Source: Cryomorphaceae bacterium
GTDB lineage: Bacteria > Bacteroidota > Bacteroidia > Flavobacteriales_D > Sanyastnellaceae
Length of the DNA stretch: 64,000 nt
Direction: 5' to 3'
NCBI GenBank assembly: GCA_016124575.1
Contig: WGNM01000033.1
Span: 55,999-119,998, forward strand
Part shown: positions 57,031-64,000 of the stretch, in pieces
Layout: every line of letters begins with the position of its first letter
How positions within the stretch are numbered: the first letter of the stretch is position 1
The notes under the pieces: model-generated
Told to the model about the DNA's origin: nothing
Database searches by the model: none
What the model saw: the letters and a program-made list of their open reading frames with translations, nothing else
Position numbers and translations under genes: made by a program

Positions 57031-58125
57031 ATGAAGCTTAAAGATATAATTGCAGTGCTCGAACGTTTGGCGCCACCGTCTTTGCAGGAGGGGTACGATA
57101 ACAGTGGATTGTTGGTTGGTAGCGGCGATGATGCTGTGAATGGAGCAGTAATAGCGCTTGATTGCACCGAAGAAGTAATTGATGAAGCGATACGTTTGGA
57201 AGTTAATCTTGTCATTGCACACCATCCCATTGTTTTTTCTGGATTGAAACGCTTCAATGGGAAAAATTATGTCGAACGCACCATCATGAAAGCCATACGC
57301 CATGGTATTTCCATTTATGCCATTCATACAAATTTAGACAACGTTATAGCTGGGGTGAATGGGTATTTTGCGAAGCAATTGAACTTGGCAGACACCGCAG
57401 TCTTGCGGCCAAAGGAAAACATACTCCAAAAAGTCATCGTTTACGTTCCTATTGAACATCAAGAGCAGTTGCGCAGTGCCATGTTTGCGGCAGGTGGGGG
57501 CCAGATTGGGAATTATGATGAATGCAGCTTCAATGTTGCGGGAGAAGGAACTTTTAAGGCCAACGATGACGCAAATCCATTTGTTGGAGAGCGCGGTGAG
57601 CGACACATTGCCGCAGAAGTGCGCATTGAAATGATTTGTGAGGTTTTCAAAATGGACAAAGTCATAAGTGCCATGAAAAAAGCGCATCCGTACGAAGAGG
57701 TGGCGCACGAAATCATCTCGATTCAAAATTCATACAATCGAATAGGTTCCGGAATCGTAGGCAATTTGGAGCATCCCATGAAAACTGATGCTTTTTTGAA
57801 TTTGGTGAAAGAAAAATTCAATCTTTCAATTATTAAACATACACGCATACTCAAAGAAGAAGTTCGTAGGGTAGCGCTTTGCGGAGGCTCAGGTGTTTTT
57901 TTATTGGGAGATGCCAAGCGCGCTGGCGCGGATGTTTTTATTACGGCTGATGTCAAATATCACGAGTTTTTTGATGCCGATAACGACTTGGTTTTGGCGG
58001 ATATCGGACACTATGAAAGCGAACAGAAAACAGGAGAATTATTAGCTGCCGAATTGAAGCATAATTTTAATACCTTTGCCGTTCATTTGAGTACCATCAA
58101 CACCAATCCGGTAAATTATTACTGA
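57031..58125 (+). CDS. Nif3-like dinuclear metal-centre protein
   Basis: The 364-residue protein belongs to the Nif3/YbgI (DUF34) family of hexameric dinuclear-metal proteins, often described as GTP cyclohydrolase I type 2 homologues with no proven main role. Likely metal ligands are His64 and His65 (VIAHHPIVF), Asp103 (HTNLD), and His327 and Glu331 (GHYESE). A PII-like insertion (about 130-235, with VYVPIEHQEQLRSAMFAAGGG) marks the long form of the family. Its stop is one base before the coiled-coil gene, a pairing conserved in Bacteroidota. Confidence 0.93.
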   Translation: MKLKDIIAVLERLAPPSLQEGYDNSGLLVGSGDDAVNGAVIALDCTEEVIDEAIRLEVNLVIAHHPIVFSGLKRFNGKNYVERTIMKAIRHGISIYAIHTNLDNVIAGVNGYFAKQLNLADTAVLRPKENILQKVIVYVPIEHQEQLRSAMFAAGGGQIGNYDECSFNVAGEGTFKANDDANPFVGERGERHIAAEVRIEMICEVFKMDKVISAMKKAHPYEEVAHEIISIQNSYNRIGSGIVGNLEHPMKTDAFLNLVKEKFNLSIIKHTRILKEEVRRVALCGGSGVFLLGDAKRAGADVFITADVKYHEFFDADNDLVLADIGHYESEQKTGELLAAELKHNFNTFAVHLSTINTNPVNYY

Positions 58126-58126
58126 T

Positions 58127-58921
58127 ATGTCGAAAAAGGCGATTACTGCTGAAGAAAAGCTGCGAGCATTGTATGCGTTGCAGGTCATAGATTCAAAAAT
58201 TGACAAGATCAGAATCATCCGTGGAGAGCTTCCATTGGAAGTTCAAGACCTTGAAGATGAGATTGAAGGTCTTAGCACCCGTTTGAACAAACTGAACGAC
58301 GAGATCCGCGAGATTGAGCAGAATATTTCTGACCGCAAGAATGCTATTGAAGAGAGCAAGACACTCATCAAGAAGTATGAAGAGCAGCAGAACAATGTTC
58401 GCAATAATCGTGAGTTCGATTCTTTGAACAAGGAGATCGAGTTTCAAGGTTTGGAAATCCAGCTTTGCGAGAAGAAAATGAAGGAGTTTAGCGCTATGAA
58501 GGCTGCTAAGCAAGAGATGATCGACGCTAGTACCAATCGTTTGAGCGAGCGCCAAGGTGATTTGGAAGCGAAGAAAGGTGAGCTTGATGAGATTATTGAA
58601 GAGACGCGCATGGAGGAAGAAATCCTTATGGCCAAGTCTGATAGCATGAAAACAAACATCGAAGAGCGTTTGGTTACAGCTTACGATCGTATTCGCATAG
58701 CTTCTAAGAATGGTTTGGCGGTAGTTCCAATTGAGCGTGAAGCTTCAGCTGGTTCGTACATCACCATTCCACCTCAAAAGCAATTGGATGTTGCTGCACG
58801 CAAGAAAATCATTATTGATGAGCACAGCGGACGTATCTTGGTAGATAAGGAGTTGGCTGATGAAGAGCGTGAGCGCATTGAGTCTGAAATAGGTAAAGAA
58901 TTAAAGAAGGCGATTAAGTAA
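58127..58921 (+). CDS. Coiled-coil protein of the C4 zinc-ribbon family, with all zinc cysteines lost
   Basis: The 264-residue protein is a long helical coiled coil (about residues 8-190) followed by the family's C-terminal ribbon. In relatives the ribbon reads like AC-G-GC ... C-x-x-CGRIL. Here the matching stretches are REASAGSYITIPPQ (Ser207 and Ser210 in place of Cys) and IIIDEHSGRILVD (Asp231 and Ser234 in place of Cys), so zinc cannot bind in the usual way, though the surrounding residues are kept. Function in the family is not established. A nucleic-acid or ribosome link has been suggested for ribbon proteins. It is co-transcribed with the Nif3-like gene. Confidence 0.88.
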   Translation: MSKKAITAEEKLRALYALQVIDSKIDKIRIIRGELPLEVQDLEDEIEGLSTRLNKLNDEIREIEQNISDRKNAIEESKTLIKKYEEQQNNVRNNREFDSLNKEIEFQGLEIQLCEKKMKEFSAMKAAKQEMIDASTNRLSERQGDLEAKKGELDEIIEETRMEEEILMAKSDSMKTNIEERLVTAYDRIRIASKNGLAVVPIEREASAGSYITIPPQKQLDVAARKKIIIDEHSGRILVDKELADEERERIESEIGKELKKAIK

Positions 58922-58936
58922 TTAATTCCTTAAGAT

Positions 58937-58972
58937 AAAAAAAGAGGCACCTCATTGAGGTGCCTCTTTTTT
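58937..58972. terminator. Strong bidirectional terminator
   Basis: GAGGCACCTCA (58944-58954) and TGAGGTGCCTC (58956-58966) are perfect 11-base arms separated by one base, flanked by an A-run and a T-run. It ends the Nif3 operon and may also serve the convergent FadL-like gene. Confidence 0.9.
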
Positions 58973-59024
58973 GTTGGAATGTCCTTTCCTAAGTTGACAT
59001 GCAATCAACTTACAATGACAGGTT

Positions 59025-60491
59025 CTAATATCTCAAACCTACTCCGAAAATAACTTCACCTTTTACCATGTCGAGATTGGCAGGGGAGGTGTTGGCAGGG
59101 TCGAATAAATATTGTTCAGCTGATGAGCTGCGGTGCTGGTAGCCAAGGTCTATAAATAAATGGTCGCCTCTGTAGCCAACGCCACCTGAATAAGTCATGA
59201 TGTTGCTTGTGTAATTGGTGGCACCTTTGGCAAAAGGGTTTTGCTGGAAGGCATAGCCGCCGCGCACTCTGAATACTTCGCTTATGCGCCATTCTGTTCC
59301 AATGCGGACATTGTTTGCGTTTCGGTAAAGGGCTTCGATGGTGTTGTTTTCTGCCTTGAAATCGTAATCGTCGAGAAAAGAATTCGACTGTCGAAGTCTG
59401 GCGTTGCTGTAATTTATCATCTCATAGTCTGCACTAACCAAACCTGCTTTTCCGATAATGAATGCTGCACCAAGAAATACCCTACCTGGCGTTTTCAGAC
59501 GGTATTGATACACTCCATCAGTACTTGAGCTGTAAGTGCTTCCGTCTTTAAATTCTGAGTTTATAGCTGTTGTCCATGTATCAGTGAGGCTTATGCTCGA
59601 AGCACTGTGCCATGCTCCGTGCAAGCGCAAAAGGTCATTCACGCGATAAATAGCGCCCAGTTTGATGTTCACTCCACTACCAGAGGTGGTGAGGTTTTCA
59701 GACCATGTAAAATTATCAATGGGCAAAGCGGCATCAACATCTGATTCCCGATACGAGGTAGTGCGGTTGAATCTCACTACCGGCAGTCCGAGTGTAGCCC
59801 CTACAAAAAGATTGTCGTTGTAGTTTCCGCCGACAGTAAAAACCGTCTCACCCATGTGTCCGCTTTGCCTCACATCCATGCGTTGTTGCACATCGCCATA
59901 GGGAATGGCGGCCACAAACTGGTTGTTTGTATTGGTATCTATCGGATCAATGAGGTACGTTTCCCATGCCAGTCCAGCACCGTAGGGAAAGCTATTGTAG
60001 AGTTCTTCTGAGTTGGTTCCGAAAGCTTGATCAGCAAACAAACGCGTCATTGATATGTCGTTCACAGTACCCGAAATAACATAGCTCTGATTGAAGTTTT
60101 GGAGCTTGTTGTATCCGATTCCGTAGTTTACGTATTTCCAATTTCCGGTGCTTTCAGACACGCCAACCATTCCTATTTGTGGGACATGGAATTGGAATTC
60201 ACTTTGGCTGTTTTGTACGTTTTTATAGTCCGCATTCGTATTGAAACCGCTAACTCCGAAAGTCAGTGCCATTTCGCTTCTGCGGTACACGCCAATACCA
60301 GCGGGGTTGATAGAGAGCGAAGTGAAGTCACCGCCCAAGGCTCCGAAAGCGCCGGCCATTCCCGAGGCACGCGCTGTGCCAAACGGTTCAGTCAAGCTGT
60401 ATCTCAGCGCATCGGTCTCATTTTGTCCGCGAAGAACAAGGGTAGCACAAAGCAGAGGCAGTATTCCTGCCAGTTTAAAGTAATGCGTCAT
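59025..60491 (-). CDS. FadL/OMPP1-family outer-membrane transport protein
   Basis: The 488-residue protein has a signal peptide (MTHYFKLAGILPLLCATLVLRGQ) and the family's N-terminal hatch with TARASGMAGAFGALGGDFTSLSINPAGIGVYRRSEM (read in parts). The remainder is a beta-barrel rich in alternating strands (VRGGYAFQQNPF, MTYSGGVGYRGDHLFIDLGYQHRSS) ending in VIFGVGLRY with a terminal aromatic. FadL-type barrels import long-chain fatty acids or other hydrophobic compounds. Substrate here is unknown. It follows the Asn/Tyr/Gly-rich lipoprotein gene by five bases and is co-transcribed with it. Confidence 0.88.
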   Translation of the reverse strand: MTHYFKLAGILPLLCATLVLRGQNETDALRYSLTEPFGTARASGMAGAFGALGGDFTSLSINPAGIGVYRRSEMALTFGVSGFNTNADYKNVQNSQSEFQFHVPQIGMVGVSESTGNWKYVNYGIGYNKLQNFNQSYVISGTVNDISMTRLFADQAFGTNSEELYNSFPYGAGLAWETYLIDPIDTNTNNQFVAAIPYGDVQQRMDVRQSGHMGETVFTVGGNYNDNLFVGATLGLPVVRFNRTTSYRESDVDAALPIDNFTWSENLTTSGSGVNIKLGAIYRVNDLLRLHGAWHSASSISLTDTWTTAINSEFKDGSTYSSSTDGVYQYRLKTPGRVFLGAAFIIGKAGLVSADYEMINYSNARLRQSNSFLDDYDFKAENNTIEALYRNANNVRIGTEWRISEVFRVRGGYAFQQNPFAKGATNYTSNIMTYSGGVGYRGDHLFIDLGYQHRSSSAEQYLFDPANTSPANLDMVKGEVIFGVGLRY

Positions 60492-60496
60492 GAGCG

Positions 60497-61606
60497 TTAT
60501 TTTCTTGGTGTACGTCCTGAACCACCACCTGAGCCTGAACCTCCGTTCGTACGCCCTGATCCACCCGAACCGCCACCGCTTGGTGTCCGGCTGCCATTGC
60601 TAGGAGGAGTAGGTGTCCGATCAATTCCTCCGCCCTTACTACCAGAGTTGTCGCGATTCCCGCTATTGCCATTGTTGCCATTGTTGCCTGGCGTCGTCCC
60701 AAAGAAATCCCACACACCGCCGCGGTTTTTCTGTCGATCGGTTTTAATATCAGGAGTAGGATTGGTAGCTGGCAGCTTAGAATCTCGCGGCGAAGTAGCT
60801 TCCGAGGCAGGTTTTCCGACTTGATCTGAAGGGATTTTAGAGTCCGCACCCAAACGATTCGCTGGGTTGTAAAGCGTGCCACCGGTATAAGTGCTGTTGT
60901 ATACAGAGCCACTGCTCATTTGTGGACGGTGACCGTACACAGGCATGTTCACCCCATTTACATCACCAAAATAGTTGTTGATGAAGTAATTGTTCCCATA
61001 GCCACCGTATCCGCCAAAAGGGTAAAAATTATTGTTCCAAGGGTTATTCCACGGATTGTTCCACGAGTTGTTCCATCCATTATTGAAGCCAAACATATTG
61101 CTGCAATATGGATTGTTCCAACTGTTAAACATACTGTAACCGTAGTTGTAATTGTTTCCAAACGGATAGTTGTAGTTGAAACCGAAGTAAGTTGAAGGCA
61201 TTCCAAACGAAGACCAACCGGTTGAGAAGCCCATGTTCCAACCTGAGTTGTAGCCTGGGTTGCCATAAGGTAAACAGCTATTGAAGTTGTTGAAACCATT
61301 GTATCCGTTGAAACCTCCGTAAGGGTTGTAGCTAAATGGCGCGTTGTAATTGTTGATCGTCATTTGATCAGAAGAATAGGTAGAAGAACGACCGTCATCC
61401 CAATAATCATCTGACTGCTGATTTTCTTCTAGTGTTTCACTTTCAGCGCTCGCTTGGGCATTGTAGTAATCGGTAATGTAAACGTCACCCGGAGAATAAT
61501 AGAGATCGTCGTTTTCATACGAAGTCATCATTTGTCCGCTCTGACAAGCGCTTAAAAAGACCCCAAAGAGTCCGAATAACGCGATGAAATAAATTGAATT
61601 TTTCAT
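60497..61606 (-). CDS. Asn/Tyr/Gly/Trp-rich low-complexity lipoprotein
   Basis: The 369-residue protein has a lipoprotein signal (Cys21 in VFLSACQSG). Residues 22-75 are acidic and Tyr-rich (DDLYYSPGDVYITDYYNAQA). Residues of about 80-220 are dominated by Asn, Gly, Tyr, Phe, Trp and Pro, with near-repeats such as YNGFNNFNS and WNNSWNNPWNNPWNN. The C-terminal 60 residues are Gly/Ser/Arg/Thr-rich (GSGSGGGSGRTPRK). No enzymatic domain is seen. Similar Tyr/Asn/Gly-rich proteins can self-assemble, so a surface-coat or matrix role is possible. It precedes the FadL-like gene by five bases. On its strand TAAATTTTG ends eight bases before the ATG. Confidence 0.8.
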   Translation of the reverse strand: MKNSIYFIALFGLFGVFLSACQSGQMMTSYENDDLYYSPGDVYITDYYNAQASAESETLEENQQSDDYWDDGRSSTYSSDQMTINNYNAPFSYNPYGGFNGYNGFNNFNSCLPYGNPGYNSGWNMGFSTGWSSFGMPSTYFGFNYNYPFGNNYNYGYSMFNSWNNPYCSNMFGFNNGWNNSWNNPWNNPWNNNFYPFGGYGGYGNNYFINNYFGDVNGVNMPVYGHRPQMSSGSVYNSTYTGGTLYNPANRLGADSKIPSDQVGKPASEATSPRDSKLPATNPTPDIKTDRQKNRGGVWDFFGTTPGNNGNNGNSGNRDNSGSKGGGIDRTPTPPSNGSRTPSGGGSGGSGRTNGGSGSGGGSGRTPRK

Positions 61607-61707
61607 GATGCAAAATTTATGGTCGGCATCGTTACAAACCTACAACTACCAAGGTAATAAATTTGTTACTTTGCAACTGTTAAAAACCCTCAATAATTAT
61701 ACCAGCG

Positions 61708-63180
61708 ATGGCGAACTTAACAACCCGCGAGGCCGATTATTCGAAATGGTACAACGAGATAGTGGAGCAGGCAGACTTGGCTCAGCACTCGGATGTAAAA
61801 GGATGCATGGTTATAAAGCCTTATGGTTATGCGATTTGGGAGAACATGCGCGACGTGTTGGATCGTTTTTTCAAAGAGACAGGACATCAGAATGCGTATT
61901 TCCCATTGTTCATACCGAAATCGTACATGAGTCGTGAGGCTGCTCACGTAGAAGGCTTTGCCAAAGAATGTGCAGTAGTGACGCATTACCGATTGAAAGT
62001 TGATGAAGCAACAGGCGGAATCATTGTAGATCCAGATGCGAAACTCGCTGAAGAACTTATCGTACGACCAACCTCAGAAACCATCATTTGGAACACCTAC
62101 AAGGGGTGGATTCAAAGTTACCGCGACCTTCCGATTTTGATCAACCAATGGGCGAACGTTGTCCGTTGGGAAATGCGCACCCGATTGTTTTTGCGTACTT
62201 CAGAGTTTTTGTGGCAAGAAGGACATACCGCTCATTCCACCAAAACAGAAGCGATACAAGAAGCACGTATGATGCTGGATGTCTATGAGAAATTTGCTGA
62301 AGAGTGGATGGCGATGCCAGTAATCAAAGGCGTGAAAACAGCCAATGAGCGTTTTGCAGGTGCTGAAGATACCTATTGTATTGAAGCATTGATGCAGGAT
62401 GGTAAAGCTTTGCAGGCAGGCACTTCGCACTTTCTAGGACAGAATTTCGCCAAAGCGTTCGACGTGAAGTTTGCGAGCAAAGAAGGAACCATGGATTATG
62501 TTTGGGCCACCTCTTGGGGAGTGTCTACACGATTGATGGGCGCCCTTATCATGACCCACTCCGACGACAAAGGATTGGTAGTGCCGCCAAAATTGGCACC
62601 ATTGCAAGTTGTAATCGTACCAATATATAAGGACGATTCTCAACTTGAGCAGATTGGAGAAGTAGCTCATGGTATCATGAAAGAGTTGAAGGCGAAAGGC
62701 ATCAGCGTGAAATACGACGACGACGATTCGAAACGTTCGGGATGGAAATTTGCGGAGTACGAACTCAAAGGAATACCAGTCCGCTTGGCCATGGGTCCAC
62801 GCGATTTGGAGAATAAAACCATTGAAGTGGTGCGACGAGACACAGGTGAGAAGCAACTCGTTGCCCTCGATAGCGTTGTTGGTCTCGTAGAGCAGTTGAT
62901 GGTTGATATTCAGCAAAACCTCTTCAACCGCGCCAAAGATTTCCGCACAGCCAACATCACCAAAGCTGAAAATTGGGATGAGTTTTTATCTATCTTGAAA
63001 AACAAAGGTGGATTTATCTCAGCACATTGGGATGGGACATCTGAAACAGAGGATAAAATAAAAGAACTAACCAAGGCGACAATACGCTGCATTCCGCTTG
63101 ACGCAGAACAAGAAGAAGGGATGTGTGTTTATTCAGGAGCACCTTCTCACCAGCGCGTGTTATTCGCAATAGCTTATTGA
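61708..63180 (+). CDS. proS: Prolyl-tRNA synthetase, archaeal/eukaryotic-like type
   Basis: ProRS (490 aa) charges tRNA-Pro. It lacks the large editing insertion of the E. coli type and matches the short archaeal/eukaryotic-like form: class II motif 2 in [31 protein letters not shown] (read in parts), [26 protein letters not shown], an anticodon-binding domain and the typical end [19 protein letters not shown]. The start ATG at 61708 follows TAAATTTG (61658-61665) and TTACTTTG (61666-61673), either of which might be the -7 box. It is divergent from the lipoprotein gene and one base upstream of the next gene. Confidence 0.96.
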   Translation: MANLTTREADYSKWYNEIVEQADLAQHSDVKGCMVIKPYGYAIWENMRDVLDRFFKETGHQNAYFPLFIPKSYMSREAAHVEGFAKECAVVTHYRLKVDEATGGIIVDPDAKLAEELIVRPTSETIIWNTYKGWIQSYRDLPILINQWANVVRWEMRTRLFLRTSEFLWQEGHTAHSTKTEAIQEARMMLDVYEKFAEEWMAMPVIKGVKTANERFAGAEDTYCIEALMQDGKALQAGTSHFLGQNFAKAFDVKFASKEGTMDYVWATSWGVSTRLMGALIMTHSDDKGLVVPPKLAPLQVVIVPIYKDDSQLEQIGEVAHGIMKELKAKGISVKYDDDDSKRSGWKFAEYELKGIPVRLAMGPRDLENKTIEVVRRDTGEKQLVALDSVVGLVEQLMVDIQQNLFNRAKDFRTANITKAENWDEFLSILKNKGGFISAHWDGTSETEDKIKELTKATIRCIPLDAEQEEGMCVYSGAPSHQRVLFAIAY

Positions 63181-63181
63181 T

Positions 63182-63868
63182 ATGGATGAACCGAGAGATT
63201 TGATCTTAAACATGATCAAGGAACGTTCTGTTTTGAAGCAAGACGTTTATGCATGTACGAAATCTGTTTTTGAAGACTTGAAGACAACTTTGAGAGAGGT
63301 TGTTGACGAGATCAGAGAACGATTTGGCGAAACAGATAGCCGCGTAGAATTCTACTTTAAGGAGAAAGGTGAATATGAAGCGGAAGTAAAAATCGCCGGC
63401 GACGTATTGGTTTTCTACATGCATACCAACGTTTTTCAGTTCGATAAGTCGCACAGTGTATGGCAAAGCAGCTATTTGCGCGACAACGAGTTGAATGGTT
63501 ATGTAGGAGTGATCAATATCTACAACTTCTTGGCAGATTCGCTTAAGTACCAGCGATACAATGACTTTGGGTACATGATAGGAAGGTTGTTTGTAAACAA
63601 AGACAACCACTTCATGGTGCAAGGAAAGCGTCAGTTGGGCTATTTGTTCAACGATTTCATGAATGCCACCATCACGAAAGAGCAACTCAGGAGCATTGTT
63701 GAGTCGGCCATCATTTACACCCTCGGTTTCGATTTGTACACGCCTCCATATCAGGCTGTTCAGGAAGTAACGTTGGGCGAGATTGAGGCGGCAAACATGC
63801 ATTTGCGCATGGCAACTGGCAAGCGTTTGGGCTTCAAGTTCAGCTTCGACGACGAGATTGGTGATTAA
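63182..63868 (+). CDS. Conserved hypothetical protein downstream of proS
   Basis: This 228-residue protein has no signal peptide and is probably cytoplasmic. It starts MDEPRDLILNMIKERSVLKQ, has a helical N-terminus, a beta-rich middle (VEFYFKEKGEYEAEVKIAGDVLVFYMHTN, read in parts) and a C-terminal part ending GKRLGFKFSFDDEIGD. From memory, it is conserved next to proS or alone in Bacteroidota, without known function. The one-base gap to proS shows co-transcription. An antisense frame of similar length runs through it but is less plausible. The tRNA-Glu promoter begins 12 bases after the stop. Confidence 0.75.
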   Translation: MDEPRDLILNMIKERSVLKQDVYACTKSVFEDLKTTLREVVDEIRERFGETDSRVEFYFKEKGEYEAEVKIAGDVLVFYMHTNVFQFDKSHSVWQSSYLRDNELNGYVGVINIYNFLADSLKYQRYNDFGYMIGRLFVNKDNHFMVQGKRQLGYLFNDFMNATITKEQLRSIVESAIIYTLGFDLYTPPYQAVQEVTLGEIEAANMHLRMATGKRLGFKFSFDDEIGD

Positions 63869-63880
63869 TTGTCCTCTTTT

Positions 63881-63911
63881 TTTGCAAATATGAAAAGAGT
63901 GCATATATTTG
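63881..63911 (+). promoter_or_regulatory. Consensus promoter of tRNA-Glu
   Basis: TTTG (63881-63884), an exact 19-base spacer and TATATTTG (63904-63911) match the Bacteroidota consensus without mismatch. Transcription would start about 10 bases before the mature tRNA. Confidence 0.88.
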
Positions 63912-63927
63912 CACTCCGAAATTTTAA

Positions 63928-63999
63928 GGCCCGTTCGTCTAGGGGTTAGGACGCCAGGTTTTCATCCTGGTAGCAGGGGTTCGATTCCCCTACGGGCTA
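63928..63999 (+). tRNA. tRNA-Glu (anticodon TTC)
   Basis: The 72-base sequence folds as a cloverleaf: acceptor arms GGCCCGT and ACGGGCT (a G-U first pair), anticodon stem CCAGG/CCTGG with loop TTTTCAT giving anticodon TTC, and T arm CAGGGG/TTCGATT/CCCCT. Position 73 is A, and the window ends one base later with C, so whether CCA is encoded cannot be seen. It has its own promoter and may be followed by further tRNA genes. Confidence 0.95.
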
Positions 64000-64000
64000 C

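Noticed and set aside
57001..57327. N-terminal extension of lpxK by 109 codons
   Set aside because: It overlaps the divergent Nif3-like gene entirely and has no conserved sequence. The ATG at 57000 gives the family's normal beginning.
60099..60824. 241-residue plus-strand frame with a Pro-rich end
   Set aside because: It is antisense to the FadL-like and Asn-rich lipoprotein genes. Its Pro/Glu/Arg repeats are just the reverse complement of the Gly/Ser tail.
63206..63904. 232-residue minus-strand frame, slightly longer than the sense gene
   Set aside because: It runs through the tRNA-Glu promoter and opposes a frame that starts one base after proS. Its composition (many Cys, Val and Leu without a domain) looks like an antisense shadow.

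Overview
The window looks like chromosomal DNA from a member of the Bacteroidota, most likely class Flavobacteriia (order Flavobacteriales or a close relative). The evidence is: three proteins with type IX secretion system (T9SS) type A C-terminal sorting signals and one giant protein with a type B (gliding-motility-type) C-terminal domain; PorP/SprF-like and PorE-like partners; a DUF4290 gene next to murA; an rplQ-carA-eno gene order; promoters of the form TTTG-N19-TAnnTTTG; and almost no Shine-Dalgarno sequences. Nearly all of the DNA is coding. No gene-free stretch exceeds 300 bases. I found no rRNA, insertion sequence, prophage, integrase or CRISPR array.

Layout. 1-6.9 kb (minus strand): a probable co-directional run uvrD/pcrA, a 52-residue membrane protein, a secreted glycoside-hydrolase-like protein, a DUF4290 protein, murA, and the first 27 codons of another exported protein. 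7.1-24.9 kb (plus): fused str-S10-spc-alpha ribosomal superoperon from rpsL to rplQ with fusA, secY, map, infA and rpoA but without tuf or adk. It has a consensus promoter in front and a strong terminator behind. 25.0-27.5 kb: carA and eno. 27.5-31.1 kb: two T9SS-sorted secreted proteins, tail to tail around a GC-rich non-coding element. 31.3-32.9 kb: a helical-repeat protein of unknown role. 32.9-42.2 kb (minus): a surface-adhesin locus consisting of a small exported protein, a 1964-residue adhesin with 17 SprB-like repeats, a PorP/SprF-like outer-membrane protein and a PorE-like OmpA lipoprotein. 42.3-47.2 kb (minus): a BamA/TamA-like protein, RmuC, a GWxTD lipoprotein and an RlmB-like methyltransferase, tightly packed. 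47.3-49.6 kb: a 42-residue lipoprotein, an OsmC protein, an outer-membrane protein and lipA. 49.7-52.9 kb: a T9SS-sorted beta-propeller protein. 53.0-57.0 kb: gap, then lpxH, a TlpA-like thioredoxin lipoprotein and lpxK on the minus strand. 57.0-58.9 kb: a Nif3-like protein and a coiled-coil protein whose zinc ribbon has lost its cysteines. 59.0-61.6 kb (minus): an Asn/Tyr/Gly-rich lipoprotein and a FadL-like outer-membrane protein. 61.7-64.0 kb: proS, a hypothetical gene, and a tRNA-Glu with its own consensus promoter.

How the genes work together. The core is translation and transcription (ribosomal superoperon, proS, tRNA-Glu), envelope building (murA, lpxH, lpxK, a BamA-like protein) and cell-surface display (the T9SS cargos and the adhesin-SprF-PorE locus). 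The most unusual points are: MurA carrying Asp instead of the catalytic Cys; full loss of the four zinc-ribbon cysteines in the protein at 58127, together with cysteine-free L36 and S14 types; the self-contained type B adhesin secretion locus; the Asn/Tyr/Gly-rich lipoprotein; a GC-rich intergenic element; and several genes whose promoter -7 box abuts the start codon, suggesting leaderless transcripts. I see no convincing wholly new multi-gene system. The candidates above are the places most worth a second look.
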